Positions 28,529 through 39,201 of a stretch of 64,000 nucleotides of DNA are shown piece by piece. The notes under the pieces were generated by a model. The model was not told the origin of the DNA. It made no database searches and worked only from the letters and a program-made list of their open reading frames with translations. The position numbers and the translations under genes are program-made. The stretch's first letter is position 1. Each line of letters opens with the position of its first letter. Source of the stretch: Anabaena sp. UHCC 0187 (GTDB lineage Bacteria > Cyanobacteriota > Cyanobacteriia > Cyanobacteriales > Nostocaceae); NCBI RefSeq assembly GCF_009712035.1, contig NZ_VILB01000013.1, forward strand, positions 664,426-728,425, given 5' to 3'.

Positions 28529-29911
28529 ATGTCTATAATTATTGCTGGAGAACGGAGCGGAGTCGGGAAAACAACAGTTACACTTACCCTATTAGCATCT
28601 TTACGTCGTCGTGGTGTGAAAGTGCAATCTTTTAAAGTTGGGCCAGATTATATTGATCCCATGTTTCATCAATATGTGACTGGTCTTCCCTGTCGAAATT
28701 TAGATACTGTATTAACTTCAGAAAGTTATGTGCAGAAATGTTTTAACCACCATTCTCCCCAGTCTGAATATACTTTAGTTGAGGGGGTAATGGGTTTATT
28801 TGATGGTATTGGCCAATTGTCAAATACAAACGGCAAAACAGATTTTGCGAGTACAGCCCACGTTGCCAGATTATTAGATATACCGATTATATTGGTAATT
28901 GATTGTAGTCGTTTATCCGGTTCAGTAGCTGCAATTGCTCACGGTTATTGTTCTTTAGATAGTAGAATTAAAGTTGCTGGTTTAGTCTTAAATCGAGTCG
29001 GAAGTGATCGCCATTTGTCATTATTAAAAGCCTCCCTTGCCCCTCTACAATTGCCCATACTCGGTGTCTTACGACGACAAGATAATATTACCATTCCTGA
29101 CCGTCATCTGGGCTTAATTCCCACAGCAGAATTAGCAGAATTAGATCAAATAGTTAATCGGTTAGCAGATATAGGTGATGTTTACTTTGATTGGGATCAA
29201 CTTTTACCACTTTTAAAATCACCATCTTCCCCAATTTCCCATTCCCAATTCCCAACTCCCAATTGCTCAGTAAAAATTGCCGTAGCGCGAGATCAAGCCT
29301 TTAATTTTTACTATCAAGATAACTTAGATTTACTAGAACAATTAGGAGCAGAATTAGTATTTTGGAGTCCATTAAATGATGATCAATTACCAAAAGATAT
29401 CCAAGGAATGTATTTTGGTGGTGGTTTTCCCGAAGTATTTGCACCACAATTATCTGCAAATATTAGCTTAATTCAAGCAGTCAAAAACGCGATTTCAGCA
29501 GGAATACCCACAATTGCTGAATGTGGGGGACTAATGTATTTATGTGAGCAAATTATTGACTTTGACGGTAACTCTTGGCCAATGGTGGGAATATTACCCA
29601 CTCATGCACAAATGGATAAAAGATTAACTTTAGGATATCGTCGTGCAGTAGTTTTAGAAAATACCTTTTTAGTTGATAGCAATAAAAATATTTTTGGCCA
29701 TGAATTTCATCGTTCTCATTTAATCACTAATTCTCCACAACCATTATTTAATACCTATCGCTATGATTGTGATGAAAATACAGGTTTTGAAGGTTGGTAT
29801 TTACCTAATGTTCACGCTTCCTATATTCATCAACATTGGGGAGAAAGTAGCGAAATTCCCCAAAGATTTATTCAAGAATGTCTAAAAAATAAACTAACAA
29901 CTGACAACTAA
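28529..29911 (+). CDS. cobB: Cobyrinate a,c-diamide synthase
   Basis: 460 aa (CobB/CbiA). Amidates the a and c side chains of cobyrinate with glutamine and ATP in corrinoid synthesis, in the cytoplasm. The N-terminal dethiobiotin-synthetase-like domain starts SIIIAGERSGVGKTT (P-loop) and has FKVGPDYIDPMFH. The C-terminal glutamine amidotransferase has the nucleophile in AECGGLMYL. The linker at residues about 234-246 (SPISHSQFPTPN) is encoded by a heptamer repeat, an insertion in a region that normally tolerates change. The stop overlaps the opposing gene by four bases. Confidence 0.94.
   Translation: MSIIIAGERSGVGKTTVTLTLLASLRRRGVKVQSFKVGPDYIDPMFHQYVTGLPCRNLDTVLTSESYVQKCFNHHSPQSEYTLVEGVMGLFDGIGQLSNTNGKTDFASTAHVARLLDIPIILVIDCSRLSGSVAAIAHGYCSLDSRIKVAGLVLNRVGSDRHLSLLKASLAPLQLPILGVLRRQDNITIPDRHLGLIPTAELAELDQIVNRLADIGDVYFDWDQLLPLLKSPSSPISHSQFPTPNCSVKIAVARDQAFNFYYQDNLDLLEQLGAELVFWSPLNDDQLPKDIQGMYFGGGFPEVFAPQLSANISLIQAVKNAISAGIPTIAECGGLMYLCEQIIDFDGNSWPMVGILPTHAQMDKRLTLGYRRAVVLENTFLVDSNKNIFGHEFHRSHLITNSPQPLFNTYRYDCDENTGFEGWYLPNVHASYIHQHWGESSEIPQRFIQECLKNKLTTDN
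29229..29263 (+). repeat. Heptamer array inside the cobB coding region
   Basis: Five 7-base units of the TTCCCAA/CCCCAAT type lie in the inter-domain linker of cobB. Thirty-five bases is not a multiple of three, so the surrounding codons must have adjusted, or the insertion included flanking bases. The frame is open. Confidence 0.8.
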
Positions 29912-30330
29912 CTAATATTTTCATTCAGTTTCCGAATTAAACGAGATAATTCACGAATAATATTCACCGCAATTTCTGGAGTTTCCTCAATAGCATCATA
30001 AAGTTGTTCTTGGGTAAGTTCCAAACATTCACAAGATTCTAAAGTAGTGATAGCAGCGGAACGAGGTTGAGTATCAAATACTGCCATTTCACCGAAGTAA
30101 TTTCCCTTTTCAACTTCTGCCAACTTAGTATCACCAATATGGACTTTAACGCGACCTGATACCAGTATATAAAGCGATCGCCCTTCTTGTCCTTGCTGAA
30201 AGATTGTATAATTAGATGGATAGGATAACTCATTCATTACAGAAGCGAGTCTAACAATGAAATCATCCCGCAATTCTTTAAAAATGGGGACTTGTCGAAC
30301 AAACAATAACCGATCAACACTAGTAAGCAT
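29908..30330 (-). CDS. Small cyclic-nucleotide-binding domain protein
   Basis: 140 aa that is essentially one CAP-type cyclic-nucleotide-binding domain. The phosphate-binding cassette GNYFGEMAVFDTQPRSAAI has both the ribose-binding Glu and the phosphate-binding Arg, so it should bind cAMP or cGMP. No DNA-binding helix-turn-helix follows, only a short C-terminal helix. It may be an adaptor or sensor, possibly reading cAMP from cyclases such as the one at 369. Convergent with cobB with a four-base overlap of stop codons. Confidence 0.88.
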   Translation of the reverse strand: MLTSVDRLLFVRQVPIFKELRDDFIVRLASVMNELSYPSNYTIFQQGQEGRSLYILVSGRVKVHIGDTKLAEVEKGNYFGEMAVFDTQPRSAAITTLESCECLELTQEQLYDAIEETPEIAVNIIRELSRLIRKLNENIS

Positions 30331-30597
30331 AATTACTGATTTTTAATAAATCATTTACACAATTAACGAAATGCAGCCTAAGTGCTAATTAAATCAGCAT
30401 CTAGATTTATCTTATACCAAATAATCATAAAAATGATACATATAAGATTTTTCAGCCAAAAGTATCTTCAAGTCAATTACGATTTACTGGGTTGAGTTAG
30501 ATAGTTAGTAATTCATAGTTACTCCTGATTAGCTATTCCCTATTTCTGTAAATAGGATTAGTATAATCACAAATTGATATTAACAAGCATTAAAATT

Positions 30598-33552
30598 ATG
30601 TTTTGGAAACAGTGGTTACGAATATTACTATTAGTTCTTGGACTGTGGCTATTCTTAGATATAGCAACATATCTAGGTGCAGAATTTTTTTGGTTTCAGG
30701 AAGTTGGTTACATAGAAGTATTTCTAGTGAGATTATTAACGCAGGGTAGTTTATGGCTAGTTATTGTAAGTTTGAGTGCTGTTTATCTATTGGGAAATCT
30801 GACTTTAGCCCAAAAGCTGAAATATCCCCAGTCTGCTGATTCCACGTCCGAGAGAGAAATCAAACTAAGTCGCAGATTAACCACTTTTCTTAGTCCCCAG
30901 CATGACAGAATTAATCAAACTTTTAAATGGCATAATTACACCAGCAAAATCAAATTAAAATGGCTTTTACCTTTAATATTAGGATTAAGTTTGTTACTGT
31001 GTATAATGTTAGCACAATATGGAGAAATTACCCTCTCATACTGGCTAAATAAAGGTAATCAGTCCAATTTATCTGTACCATTGCTATTTCGATCAGAGAT
31101 AATTTTGCAATTGGGAAAAAAGATTATTGCTCAAAATTGGTATTGGGGATTAGTGGGGGGATTGTCTATTAGCATATTAATTTATCCCACATTTTTGCTC
31201 AGAGTAATTGCAATAATTTTTAGCCTGAATTTTGGGTGGATGCTATCTCAATTTTGGTCAAAAATTCTCTTGTCTTTTCACACTACTTCCTTTCATAATT
31301 CTGAACCATTATTTGGCAAAGATATTAGTTTTTATATTTTCTCCCTGCCTCTATGGGAACTTTTAGAATTTTGGTTAATAGGATTATGTTTATATGGATT
31401 TATTAGCGTTACTCTCACCTATTTATTATCAGGAAATAGTCTGAGTCAAGCCATCTTTCCAGGATTTTCTTCCTCACAAATGCGCCATTTGTCTGGTTTA
31501 ATGGGCTGCTTAATGTTGGTAGTATCTTTAACCTATGGGCTAAGTCGTTATCAACTTCTTTACTCTGTCCGTGGAGTGAGTTATGGTGCTAGTTATACCG
31601 ATGTTAAAGCACAATTACCAGCAGATACAGGATTATGTATTCTATCAGTAGCTATAGCCATTTATTTATTATGGTTAACCGCATTTTGGCAGCCAAAATC
31701 ATCAAATTATCGGCGGATAAAATTTAGTTTAGCTATTTTTGTAACTTTTATATTTATAGGTAATTTTATTCTACCTGTAGCAGTACAAAACTTAATTGTT
31801 GAACCAAATGAATTACAAAGAGAACAACCTTATATCACCCGAAATATTGCCCTAACTCGTCAAGCTTTTAATTTAGATGTCATTGATTCTCAAATTTTTA
31901 ACCCCACAGGAAAACTCACAGAAGCAGATATTAAAGCCAATGATTTGACAATTCGGAATATTCGGCTTTGGGATCAAGAACCATTATTAAAAACTAACCG
32001 TCAATTACAACAAATTCGCCCTTATTATAAATTTCCTGATGCTGATATTGATAGATATTTAATAAAAAATCAGGGTAATCAAGAAAAACAACAGGTACTA
32101 ATTGCCGCTAGGGAATTAAATTATCAAGATGTTCCTCCCCAAGCACAAACATGGATAAACAAAAATATGATTTATACTCATGGTTATGGCTTTACCATGA
32201 GTCCAGTTAATACCGTTGCTGCGGGTGGATTACCAGAATATTTCATCAAGGATATTAGTCAAAATGGTAGCGTCTTAAATACTTCTAGTTTAGATATCCG
32301 GGAAACTATTCCCATCGGACAACCACGAATTTATTATGGAGAAATTAGTAATACTCACATCATGACCGGGACAAAAGTTAGAGAATTAGACTATCCTAGT
32401 GGCAGTGATAATGTTTATAATACCTATGATGGATTAGGTGGAATTAATATCAAATCTCTATGGAAAAAATGGCTATTTTCTATATATTTAAAAGACTGGA
32501 GAATGGTATTTACAAGGGATTTTTTACCAGAAACTAAAGTATTATTTCGCCGAAATATTAACGAACGTATTCGCACTATTGCCCCCTTTCTAAAATTTGA
32601 TAGTGACCCTTATTTAGTTGCTGCTGATGCCTATACAGACAATCAAAATCAACAATTTTCAGACAAAGAAAATTATCTTTATTGGATAGTAGATGCTTAC
32701 ACAACAAGTGATCGCTATCCCTATTCAGATACAGGCAAAGACGGTATTAACTATATCCGTAACTCTGTGAAAATTGTCATTGATGCTTACAACGGCACAG
32801 TCAGATTTTACATTGCAGATCCCTTAGATCCAATCATTACCGCTTGGTCCAAAATATTTCCGAAAATGTTCCAACCCCTGGAAGATTTACCGCTTAATCT
32901 CCGCAGTCATCTCCGCTATCCAGTAGATTATTTCAAAATTCAATCTGAACGCTTAATGATCTACCATATGACAGATCCCCAAGTGTTTTATAACCGGGAA
33001 GATCAATGGCAAATTCCCAATGAAATCTATGGAAACGAAACCCGGAAAGTTGAACCTTACTATTTAATTACCAGTCTCCCCAATGTCCCCTTTGAAGAAT
33101 TTATTCTCTTACTTCCCTATACACCAAAACAACGCACAAATTTAATTGCTTGGTTAGCAGCACGTTCTGACGGCGAAAATTATGGAAAATTAATATTATA
33201 TAACTTTCCCAAAGAACGCTTAATTTATGGACAAGAACAAATTGAAGCCAGAATTAATCAAGATCCAGTTATTTCTCAACAAATTTCCCTGTGGAATCGG
33301 CAAGGTTCTAGAGTAATTCAAGGTAATCTTTTAATAGTTCCTATTGAGCAATCTTTACTATATGTTGAACCAATTTATTTAGAAGCCACACAGAATAGTT
33401 TACCCACTTTAGTTAGAGTAGTTGTAGCCTATGAAAATCGCATCATTATGGCACATACATTAGAACAGGCACTACAAGGCATTTTTCAGCCACAACTCGT
33501 ACCACCACCAGTAATTATTCGTCCCGTTGAAGAGGAAGTCCCTGGTACATAA
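30598..33552 (+). CDS. UPF0182 family integral membrane protein
   Basis: 984 aa from ATG 30598 (the frame is open from TTG 30574). About seven transmembrane helices occupy residues 1-400, followed by a large soluble domain with [38 protein letters not shown] and [21 protein letters not shown], all signature blocks of UPF0182. The soluble part likely faces outside the cytoplasm. The family is widespread in actinobacteria and cyanobacteria and has no settled function. The gene is alone, with about 270 bases of divergent promoter region shared with the cyclic-nucleotide-binding gene. Confidence 0.93.
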   Translation: MFWKQWLRILLLVLGLWLFLDIATYLGAEFFWFQEVGYIEVFLVRLLTQGSLWLVIVSLSAVYLLGNLTLAQKLKYPQSADSTSEREIKLSRRLTTFLSPQHDRINQTFKWHNYTSKIKLKWLLPLILGLSLLLCIMLAQYGEITLSYWLNKGNQSNLSVPLLFRSEIILQLGKKIIAQNWYWGLVGGLSISILIYPTFLLRVIAIIFSLNFGWMLSQFWSKILLSFHTTSFHNSEPLFGKDISFYIFSLPLWELLEFWLIGLCLYGFISVTLTYLLSGNSLSQAIFPGFSSSQMRHLSGLMGCLMLVVSLTYGLSRYQLLYSVRGVSYGASYTDVKAQLPADTGLCILSVAIAIYLLWLTAFWQPKSSNYRRIKFSLAIFVTFIFIGNFILPVAVQNLIVEPNELQREQPYITRNIALTRQAFNLDVIDSQIFNPTGKLTEADIKANDLTIRNIRLWDQEPLLKTNRQLQQIRPYYKFPDADIDRYLIKNQGNQEKQQVLIAARELNYQDVPPQAQTWINKNMIYTHGYGFTMSPVNTVAAGGLPEYFIKDISQNGSVLNTSSLDIRETIPIGQPRIYYGEISNTHIMTGTKVRELDYPSGSDNVYNTYDGLGGINIKSLWKKWLFSIYLKDWRMVFTRDFLPETKVLFRRNINERIRTIAPFLKFDSDPYLVAADAYTDNQNQQFSDKENYLYWIVDAYTTSDRYPYSDTGKDGINYIRNSVKIVIDAYNGTVRFYIADPLDPIITAWSKIFPKMFQPLEDLPLNLRSHLRYPVDYFKIQSERLMIYHMTDPQVFYNREDQWQIPNEIYGNETRKVEPYYLITSLPNVPFEEFILLLPYTPKQRTNLIAWLAARSDGENYGKLILYNFPKERLIYGQEQIEARINQDPVISQQISLWNRQGSRVIQGNLLIVPIEQSLLYVEPIYLEATQNSLPTLVRVVVAYENRIIMAHTLEQALQGIFQPQLVPPPVIIRPVEEEVPGT

Positions 33553-33763
33553 ACAAGCTTTTAATTGCAAAGCCAACCATAAGTAATTTCATCACTAAAG
33601 TAACCCATCGTCACAACAGATTTTTTCCAATTACGTAGGATTAAAGGTATAATATCTTCAACTTGAAAATTTACATTAATTACACAATAATTTATCTATT
33701 CTTTATAAAAGAAGTATAGAAATTAACTTATATTGTTGTTATCCAAGATACCTGGTTTTTTTA

Positions 33764-34642
33764 ATGTCTACCTTAAAAACTTTCCTTTGTGCCACAGCAG
33801 CTACCCTTACTCTCCTGTCAGTAGCTGGACAACAAGCAAACGCAGGACAAATTTATCAAGATTGGAACTATGGTATTGACTCCTTTAGCGATGGCTCAGG
33901 TGGCTCTAGCTATGAGATCAAAGGTATAGCCACAAAACAAGTTGGGGATCAAATTTACGTTGCTCTGACTGGTGGTATGCCTTTAGCAGGAGTGGACGAC
34001 GGTGGCACTAATATCGGCTGGAGTGACTTATTTTTGAATTTCTCCGGCAAAGATTTCCAAACTGCTAGTAACGATAAGGATCTGTTTGCAGTTAGATTTG
34101 TCAATAATAACAATACCAGCATTGCCACAGGAGTTTATACAGGAGTAGATGCAAAAAGTATCACCGCATCTCATCATGGTTACGGTAGTTTAAAGCAGTA
34201 TTACAATAGTGGATATGATAGAACTGATACTCAAGGCACAGATTTTTCAACTCAACAATCTGTATATAACTACTATCAACCAAGTGCAGTAGCTAATAAT
34301 CCAACCACCAGCAATACACCTATACTTAACGCCATTAATTCAGGTACTAAGGTAGGTAATATATCTATGTTAAGTGCGCTGAATTTAAGTGCAGCCGGAT
34401 TAGATTTTGGATATTTTAATGCTCTAGGAACTCAAACCATTGGGTTTAGCTTTGATAAAAATTTAATTGCCAATGGTAACTACATTGCCAATATATTCTT
34501 AGACTGTGGTAATGATGCAGTTGCACTGAAAGGTAACGTCAAATCTACACCTGAACCTACTACTACTGCTGGCTTATTTGTTGTAGGGTTAGTTTTTGGC
34601 ATGACTCAAATACGGAAGTCTCGCAAAACAGCCTTGTCTTAA
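33764..34642 (+). CDS. PEP-CTERM surface protein, XDD3-like
   Basis: 292 aa with a signal peptide (1-27, cleavage after ANA) and a C-terminal sorting signal TPEPTTTAGLF + hydrophobic helix + RKSRK, the PEP-CTERM tail cut by exosortase. FLDCGNDAVAL fits the conserved C-(G)ND block of the XDD3 exosortase-dependent family. The central region is rich in Asn, Thr, Gly and Ser, likely beta-structured and glycosylated. It would be anchored or released at the cell surface. The gene is followed by a terminator at 34684. Confidence 0.85.
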   Translation: MSTLKTFLCATAATLTLLSVAGQQANAGQIYQDWNYGIDSFSDGSGGSSYEIKGIATKQVGDQIYVALTGGMPLAGVDDGGTNIGWSDLFLNFSGKDFQTASNDKDLFAVRFVNNNNTSIATGVYTGVDAKSITASHHGYGSLKQYYNSGYDRTDTQGTDFSTQQSVYNYYQPSAVANNPTTSNTPILNAINSGTKVGNISMLSALNLSAAGLDFGYFNALGTQTIGFSFDKNLIANGNYIANIFLDCGNDAVALKGNVKSTPEPTTTAGLFVVGLVFGMTQIRKSRKTALS

Positions 34643-34683
34643 TCACTCCCCTGTGACTTTTAAAATTAAACTTCAATATTATT

Positions 34684-34731
34684 AAGTCCACACTAACTTT
34701 TTTACCAATTAAGTGTGGGCTTATTTTAATT
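34684..34731 (+). terminator. Intrinsic terminator after the PEP-CTERM gene
   Basis: AAGTCCACACT (34684-34694) pairs with AGTGTGGGCTT (34712-34722) with one G-T pair, and the stem is followed by ATTTTAATTT. Confidence 0.75.
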
Positions 34732-35060
34732 TCAGTGAATAAAATTATCTAAGCAATACTCATCTTCCGTACTTTTAATCAGTTCAATAGAACTCAGATA
34801 TACAACTATAACTTTCGGTATATATTTACATCATAAAAATCAAAACTATTGACAGAGATAACCAAGCTTTTCTTTTGCTAAACCTATAATTGGAAACCTA
34901 TCAATATTTAGCTTTACCCAGACATCTCAGAGACTTAAATTAAACGCTCCCAAATCAAACATCAGTCATCATGAAAACAGACCTGATCTTGAGAGGATTA
35001 CAACCTGGTTATGTCACTTTTGTCAATTAAGAACCATTATAGATAACTAAGGGAAATAAG
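34732..35060. other. AT-rich gap of 329 bp
   Basis: Nothing firm is seen. A 19-codon ORF at 34971-35030 is too short to support. The last bases give AAGGGA, a ribosome site for the next gene. Confidence 0.35.
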
Positions 35061-35456
35061 ATGTATATAGAGCAGGTATTGGAAAATACACTCATAGCTG
35101 ACAATACCAACTTTGCCCTTGCACAAAGTGCCATTCAACAAGAAAAAGTACAAGTCGAATATCATAACATCGAAATACCAGATTTAGCCCTATCTTTAGC
35201 ACCTCTGGGATTTATTTTTGTTTGGGCTATTTTTCTGATACTTTTTCATAAGATCCGCACCAATACTGATGATAAGGTATGCTTACAAAGCAAAGTTTTA
35301 CAAAAAGTCCCCTGTAAAAAATGTCAATTTTTTGCGAATAACCATTATTTAAAATGTGCCGTCAAGCCGGATACTGTTCTCACAGAAGCAGCCATGGATT
35401 GTTCTGAATATTCACCTAAAAAAGTCAGTTTTCCCCATAAAAATTTATTTCGCTAA
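35061..35456 (+). CDS. Single-pass membrane protein with cysteine-rich tail, unknown function
   Basis: 131 aa. A hydrophobic helix at about 47-66 (LAPLGFIFVWAIFLILFH) separates a polar N-terminus from a cytoplasmic-type tail with PCKKCQFF, YLKCAVKPD and MDCSEYSP. The four cysteines (CxxC plus two singles) look like a small metal- or redox-binding module of a kind seen in cyanobacteria. AAGGGA lies at suitable distance before the ATG. No gene name known. Confidence 0.7.
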   Translation: MYIEQVLENTLIADNTNFALAQSAIQQEKVQVEYHNIEIPDLALSLAPLGFIFVWAIFLILFHKIRTNTDDKVCLQSKVLQKVPCKKCQFFANNHYLKCAVKPDTVLTEAAMDCSEYSPKKVSFPHKNLFR

Positions 35457-35470
35457 AGACCAAAAGACCA

Positions 35471-35501
35471 GATTCCCGACTTCTTTAAGAAGTCAGGGAT
35501 C
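35471..35501. repeat. Dispersed palindrome, GATTCCCGACTTCTT type
   Basis: A 15-base arm and its imperfect complement around one base, between the convergent ends of two genes. The same unit occurs at 43307 and 44790. It may serve as a 3' stem-loop. Confidence 0.7.
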
Positions 35502-37009
35502 TATTTTCTGAGTTTCAAATCTACCGCAATGCGGTGAGCGCAAGCAAACCCGGAAAAAGCGACTGCATTCAAACCTTGTCCAGGGAATGTACTATCTCCT
35601 ACACAATATAAATCAGGAATAGCAGTGCGATTAAAAGGCATTCCTAACAACCCCCACAACTTGCGTTTAGGTATGGGTCCATAAGTACCATCCATGCGAT
35701 TTAAGAAGCGACGGTGGGTGCGGGGAGTGCCTATTTCTAAATAATCTAACCCTGCATCTAAACCAGGAAAAATTGCGTCTAGTCTGTCAATAATTTGCCC
35801 CGCTGCTATTTCCTTTTTAGCTATATACTCGCTTTCTGAAAGTCCCTGCCAATTACTCATCCAGTCAGGTGTAAAAGCATGAATAATATGATATCCTGTT
35901 GGTGCTAAATCTGGGTCAAGTAAGGTAGGAATAGAAACAAAAATTGTCCCTGTTGGTGCAGTCATTTGTTCCCAATCTGCTAATAAAATATGATGGCATT
36001 CTGTTCCTACTGGCAAAACTGATGCTTTTACGCCTATATGCAAACTTAAAAAACTGGGCGATTTTTCATATCGTTGTTGCCAATTTTTTTCATTAGTTGG
36101 CATATTTTCTGCTGGTAGTAATTTTGTAAAAGTATCCCATCGAGTAGCATTAGATACTATTTTTTTACCATGATAAACTTGACCATTCGCTAATTGTACA
36201 CCTACAGCTTTTCCCTGTTTTGTAATGATTTTTGTTACTCTAGCCTTGTATTGAATCTTACCACCAAATTGTTCTAAACCTGTCACCAATTTTTCGGCAA
36301 TTTGACCAACTCCACCCCGAGGATAATTAACTCCGCCATAGTGTCTATCGGAAAAAACCATGCCAGCATTAATCATGGGGGTCATAGCCGCTGGAACTAC
36401 TGACCAGCAATAACACTCTATATCAATAAACTTTAATAACTGAGGATCTTGAATATAACGTCGTGCTACATCTCCCACGTTTAAGGGTAAATACTTAGCC
36501 AAACCCAGACAAGCTAACGGATTTTGCAGAAATACCCGCAGGAGATATTTAGGTTCTTCTAATGATAATAATTCAATATTATTCAGACAATTAAAAACTC
36601 TTTGACATTCATTATAAAAGCTCCGAATTCCTTTAGCTTCATGGGGAAAATAAGCAATCAGACTTTGGATAAATTTTTCATAATCTCTATCAACTTTCAA
36701 ATCTAAATTATCAGGTAAATGATAATGAATCTGTACAGGGTCAGCAATGGTTTCTAAGTTGACATTGACTGCATCTAAAGCCTTTGTTAGTAGGTTAGTT
36801 GTCCCTTTATTTCCCATGCCAAAAATCATGGATGCACCCACATCAAAGGTGTATCCTTGGCTTTGAAAATAACCTGCACTACCACCAGGAATTAGATAAC
36901 TTTCTAGGACTATAACTTTTGCCCCTTTCGCTGCTAATTGGGTGGCTGTGACTAAACCACCAATACCAGAACCAATAATAATGACATCAAATAATTCGTG
37001 ATTGATCAC
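35501..37009 (-). CDS. crtH: Carotene isomerase (prolycopene isomerase) CrtH
   Basis: 502 aa, FAD-dependent CrtISO/CrtH type. Turns poly-cis lycopene from the zeta-carotene pathway into all-trans lycopene at the membrane. The dinucleotide fold is VIIIGSGIGGLVTATQLA, followed by GGSAGYFQSQGYTFDVGAS, and the C-terminal flavin motif is YCVGDSTFPGQGLNAV. Length is normal. The start appears to be GTG at 37009; no ATG is available before the Rossmann motif. The neighbouring phosphoribosyltransferase is unrelated. Confidence 0.93.
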   Translation of the reverse strand: MINHELFDVIIIGSGIGGLVTATQLAAKGAKVIVLESYLIPGGSAGYFQSQGYTFDVGASMIFGMGNKGTTNLLTKALDAVNVNLETIADPVQIHYHLPDNLDLKVDRDYEKFIQSLIAYFPHEAKGIRSFYNECQRVFNCLNNIELLSLEEPKYLLRVFLQNPLACLGLAKYLPLNVGDVARRYIQDPQLLKFIDIECYCWSVVPAAMTPMINAGMVFSDRHYGGVNYPRGGVGQIAEKLVTGLEQFGGKIQYKARVTKIITKQGKAVGVQLANGQVYHGKKIVSNATRWDTFTKLLPAENMPTNEKNWQQRYEKSPSFLSLHIGVKASVLPVGTECHHILLADWEQMTAPTGTIFVSIPTLLDPDLAPTGYHIIHAFTPDWMSNWQGLSESEYIAKKEIAAGQIIDRLDAIFPGLDAGLDYLEIGTPRTHRRFLNRMDGTYGPIPKRKLWGLLGMPFNRTAIPDLYCVGDSTFPGQGLNAVAFSGFACAHRIAVDLKLRK

Positions 37010-37270
37010 TTGTAATAACTCTCTGTTCTATTTTCCCTATGCCATTATACAAAAAAGAGGGAAAAGCCTGCTGCTGCTGACTAATCCCGCTGCCGATCCT
37101 TTCAAGAGAGGAGAACACTTGAGAATAAATATAACCTTGATTGAGAATAGTTGTCAACTACTAATAAGAATTTTTCTTAATAACTGATTATTGACTTTCA
37201 GCCGAAGCTGGGAAGGAGTATGATGATGTTTCAGTAAAAAGATAATTAATAAAGTCGGCTATTTTTAGTT

Positions 37271-37924
37271 ATGACGCAACAACAACTGCGTGTTTATGTT
37301 CCACCCCATCCCCTAATTCAGCACTGGTTGGGAGTTGCCCGTGATGTAGCTACACCATCAGTATTATTTCGTTCTGCTATCACTGAGTTAGGTAGGTGGC
37401 TAACTTATGAAGCTGCCAGAGAGTGGTTGCCAACCCAAGAAACAACTGTCCAGAGTCCCTTAGCTACTTGCCCAGCCACTTTTATTGATCCTCACATACC
37501 TGTGGCGGTTGTGCCGATTTTGCGGGCTGGTTTAGGCTTATTAGAGGGAGCGCAGGGTGTACTACCTTTAGCATCAATTTACCATTTTGGCTTGGCACGA
37601 AATGAAGAAACTCTCGAACCTACTTGTTATCTGAACAAATTACCAGAAAAATTTGCTCCCGAAACACGGGTGTTAATTACCGAGCCGATGTTAGCTACTG
37701 GAGGTTCTATAATGGCAGCAATGGCGGAATTGACCGCAAGAGGCGTTGATCCTGCCTTAATTCGGATTATTTCTGTAGTTGTTTCCCCCCCAGCTTTGAA
37801 AAAATTGGCTGCTGTCTATCCCGGCTTAATCGTTTACACCGCTACTATTGACGAAACGCTTAATGATCAGGGTTATATTGTCCCAGGATTAGGTGATGCG
37901 GGCGATCGCATCTTTGGGACTTAA
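37271..37924 (+). CDS. upp: Uracil phosphoribosyltransferase
   Basis: 217 aa. Salvages uracil with PRPP to UMP in the cytoplasm. VVPILRAGLGLLEGAQ and the PRPP loop VLITEPMLATGGS are clear, and the C-terminal uracil-binding GLGDAGDRIFGT is intact. The ATG at 37271 gives the usual N-terminus. A standard single-domain UPRT without a uridine kinase fusion. Confidence 0.95.
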   Translation: MTQQQLRVYVPPHPLIQHWLGVARDVATPSVLFRSAITELGRWLTYEAAREWLPTQETTVQSPLATCPATFIDPHIPVAVVPILRAGLGLLEGAQGVLPLASIYHFGLARNEETLEPTCYLNKLPEKFAPETRVLITEPMLATGGSIMAAMAELTARGVDPALIRIISVVVSPPALKKLAAVYPGLIVYTATIDETLNDQGYIVPGLGDAGDRIFGT

Positions 37925-38000
37925 ACTAGGCGTACAGCTAAGAACGGAAAATAGCTGAAGTATTGTCAAGGTTGCTTATTTTCTAGAAGGTGGTAAAAAT

Positions 38001-38327
38001 ATGAGTCAGCAAGATGGTTTTGCGAGTGGGTTGCTATTGGGTTCATTGATTGGCGGTGTCGTTGGTGGTGTTTTAGGGGCGGTGATTACTTCGCGCTTAG
38101 ATGCTAAACTAACAGATGAAGAGAATGAAGGCTTAACTGGTGGTGAAAATGATAGCCAGACGGGAGCTAAAAGACGGCAAATGAGAGCCTCAGTTAATGA
38201 GAATGTGGAAATAGAAGCAACAAGGCGATCGCTTGAAGATAAAATTGCCCAACTCAATGCCACAATTGATGATGTGCGGAAGCAGTTGGGAAATGTCAAT
38301 AGCAACTCATCTGTTGAAAATGAATGA
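38001..38327 (+). CDS. Glycine-zipper membrane protein with coiled-coil tail, unknown function
   Basis: 108 aa. A glycine-rich hydrophobic segment (GLLLGSLIGGVVGGVLGAV, about 9-28) is followed by a charged linker and a helical coiled-coil region (RRSLEDKIAQLNATIDDVRKQL). A ribosome site GAAGGTGG precedes the ATG. The YggT gene lies 112 bases downstream on the same strand, so the two may work together at the membrane. No biochemical role known. Confidence 0.72.
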   Translation: MSQQDGFASGLLLGSLIGGVVGGVLGAVITSRLDAKLTDEENEGLTGGENDSQTGAKRRQMRASVNENVEIEATRRSLEDKIAQLNATIDDVRKQLGNVNSNSSVENE

Positions 38328-38439
38328 GCCATCTTCAGCCTTTCCTTCGTTATATTGACTAGCCACACAATATGACATGAGCTAAATTAAAATCAATGAT
38401 GAATCTATGTTTGACATTTAACAGGAAAGTTACCCATCC

Positions 38440-38718
38440 ATGAATTTACTAATTACAACCCTAGCCACCTTTGTCTCCCTTTACAGCTATTTGCTACTGA
38501 TTCGGGTTTTATTAACTTGGTTTCCCTCTGTTGACTGGTCTAATCAACCATTTGCAGCTTTAAGCCAAATTAGTGATCCCTATTTAAATTTGTTTCGCTC
38601 TATAATTCCCCCTTTGGGTGGGATGGATTTCTCCCCTGTCCTGGCATTTGTAGCTTTGAACATAGTTGGTAGTGTACTGGATAGTTTAGCTCGCGCTACC
38701 TTAGTACAAGGGTTTTAA
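38440..38718 (+). CDS. YggT family membrane protein
   Basis: 92 aa, two hydrophobic helices with the family pattern YLLLIRVLLTWFPSVDW and SDPYLNLFRSIIPPLGGMDFSP. YggT proteins (YlmG in plastids and cyanobacteria) help arrange cell division or nucleoid/thylakoid organisation. Complete and of normal length. Confidence 0.93.
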   Translation: MNLLITTLATFVSLYSYLLLIRVLLTWFPSVDWSNQPFAALSQISDPYLNLFRSIIPPLGGMDFSPVLAFVALNIVGSVLDSLARATLVQGF

Positions 38719-38745
38719 GCCCCAAATTACGATTTTTCATGTAAG

Positions 38746-38763
38746 GACGTTCCTCGGAACGTC
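38746..38763. terminator. Hairpin between convergent genes
   Basis: GACGTTCC pairs perfectly with GGAACGTC around two bases, lying between the YggT gene and the end of the opposing gene. No T run follows on either strand. Confidence 0.45.
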
Positions 38764-38769
38764 TCTACA

Positions 38770-39201
38770 TCATCTTCTGACTCGTCCGCTGAAACCAGAA
38801 GCTTTAAACTGTTTAAGTTGCAATGGTAAGGGCTGATTACTGGGGACAGTAATTCTGAATTCAAAATCACTAACTCCGGGGGGAACTTCCGCTATTAAAC
38901 CCAACCGGGTGCGATTTTGTAAGGTTGAGTCGCCGTTAGCATCATATATGCGCCCAAAAATATCTGCATCATATACAGTTTTATATGTGCTGTTTTCCGC
39001 CTTGCCTGTGACTATAAAGCAAGCAGCAGAATTTGAACCACTACTACCCACTGTTCCCGTTGCTAGTTCTAAGGGACAATCGTGGTAGGAAATATCAAAT
39101 AATTTAATCTGTGTTAAAGCTAAAGCTGTGGGTGTCCATACCCAGGAAAGTAACCCGATTAGTCCAGCTATAATAATTAACTGCATTGAGCGTAACCGCA
39201 T
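38770..39201 (-). CDS. Exported protein of unknown function
   Basis: 143 aa from ATG 39201. A signal peptide (about 1-29, LIIIAGLIGLLSWVWTP ... ALA) precedes a mature domain with cysteines in DCPLEL and AACFIVTG and a beta-rich pattern (VYDADIFGRIYDANGD). Likely periplasmic and possibly disulfide-bonded. No family recognised. It lies downstream of argJ on the same strand with about 100 bases between. Confidence 0.7.
   Translation of the reverse strand: MRLRSMQLIIIAGLIGLLSWVWTPTALALTQIKLFDISYHDCPLELATGTVGSSGSNSAACFIVTGKAENSTYKTVYDADIFGRIYDANGDSTLQNRTRLGLIAEVPPGVSDFEFRITVPSNQPLPLQLKQFKASGFSGRVRR

Noticed and set aside
34971-35030. 19-codon ORF as a microprotein
   Set aside because: Too short to support and without a ribosome site.
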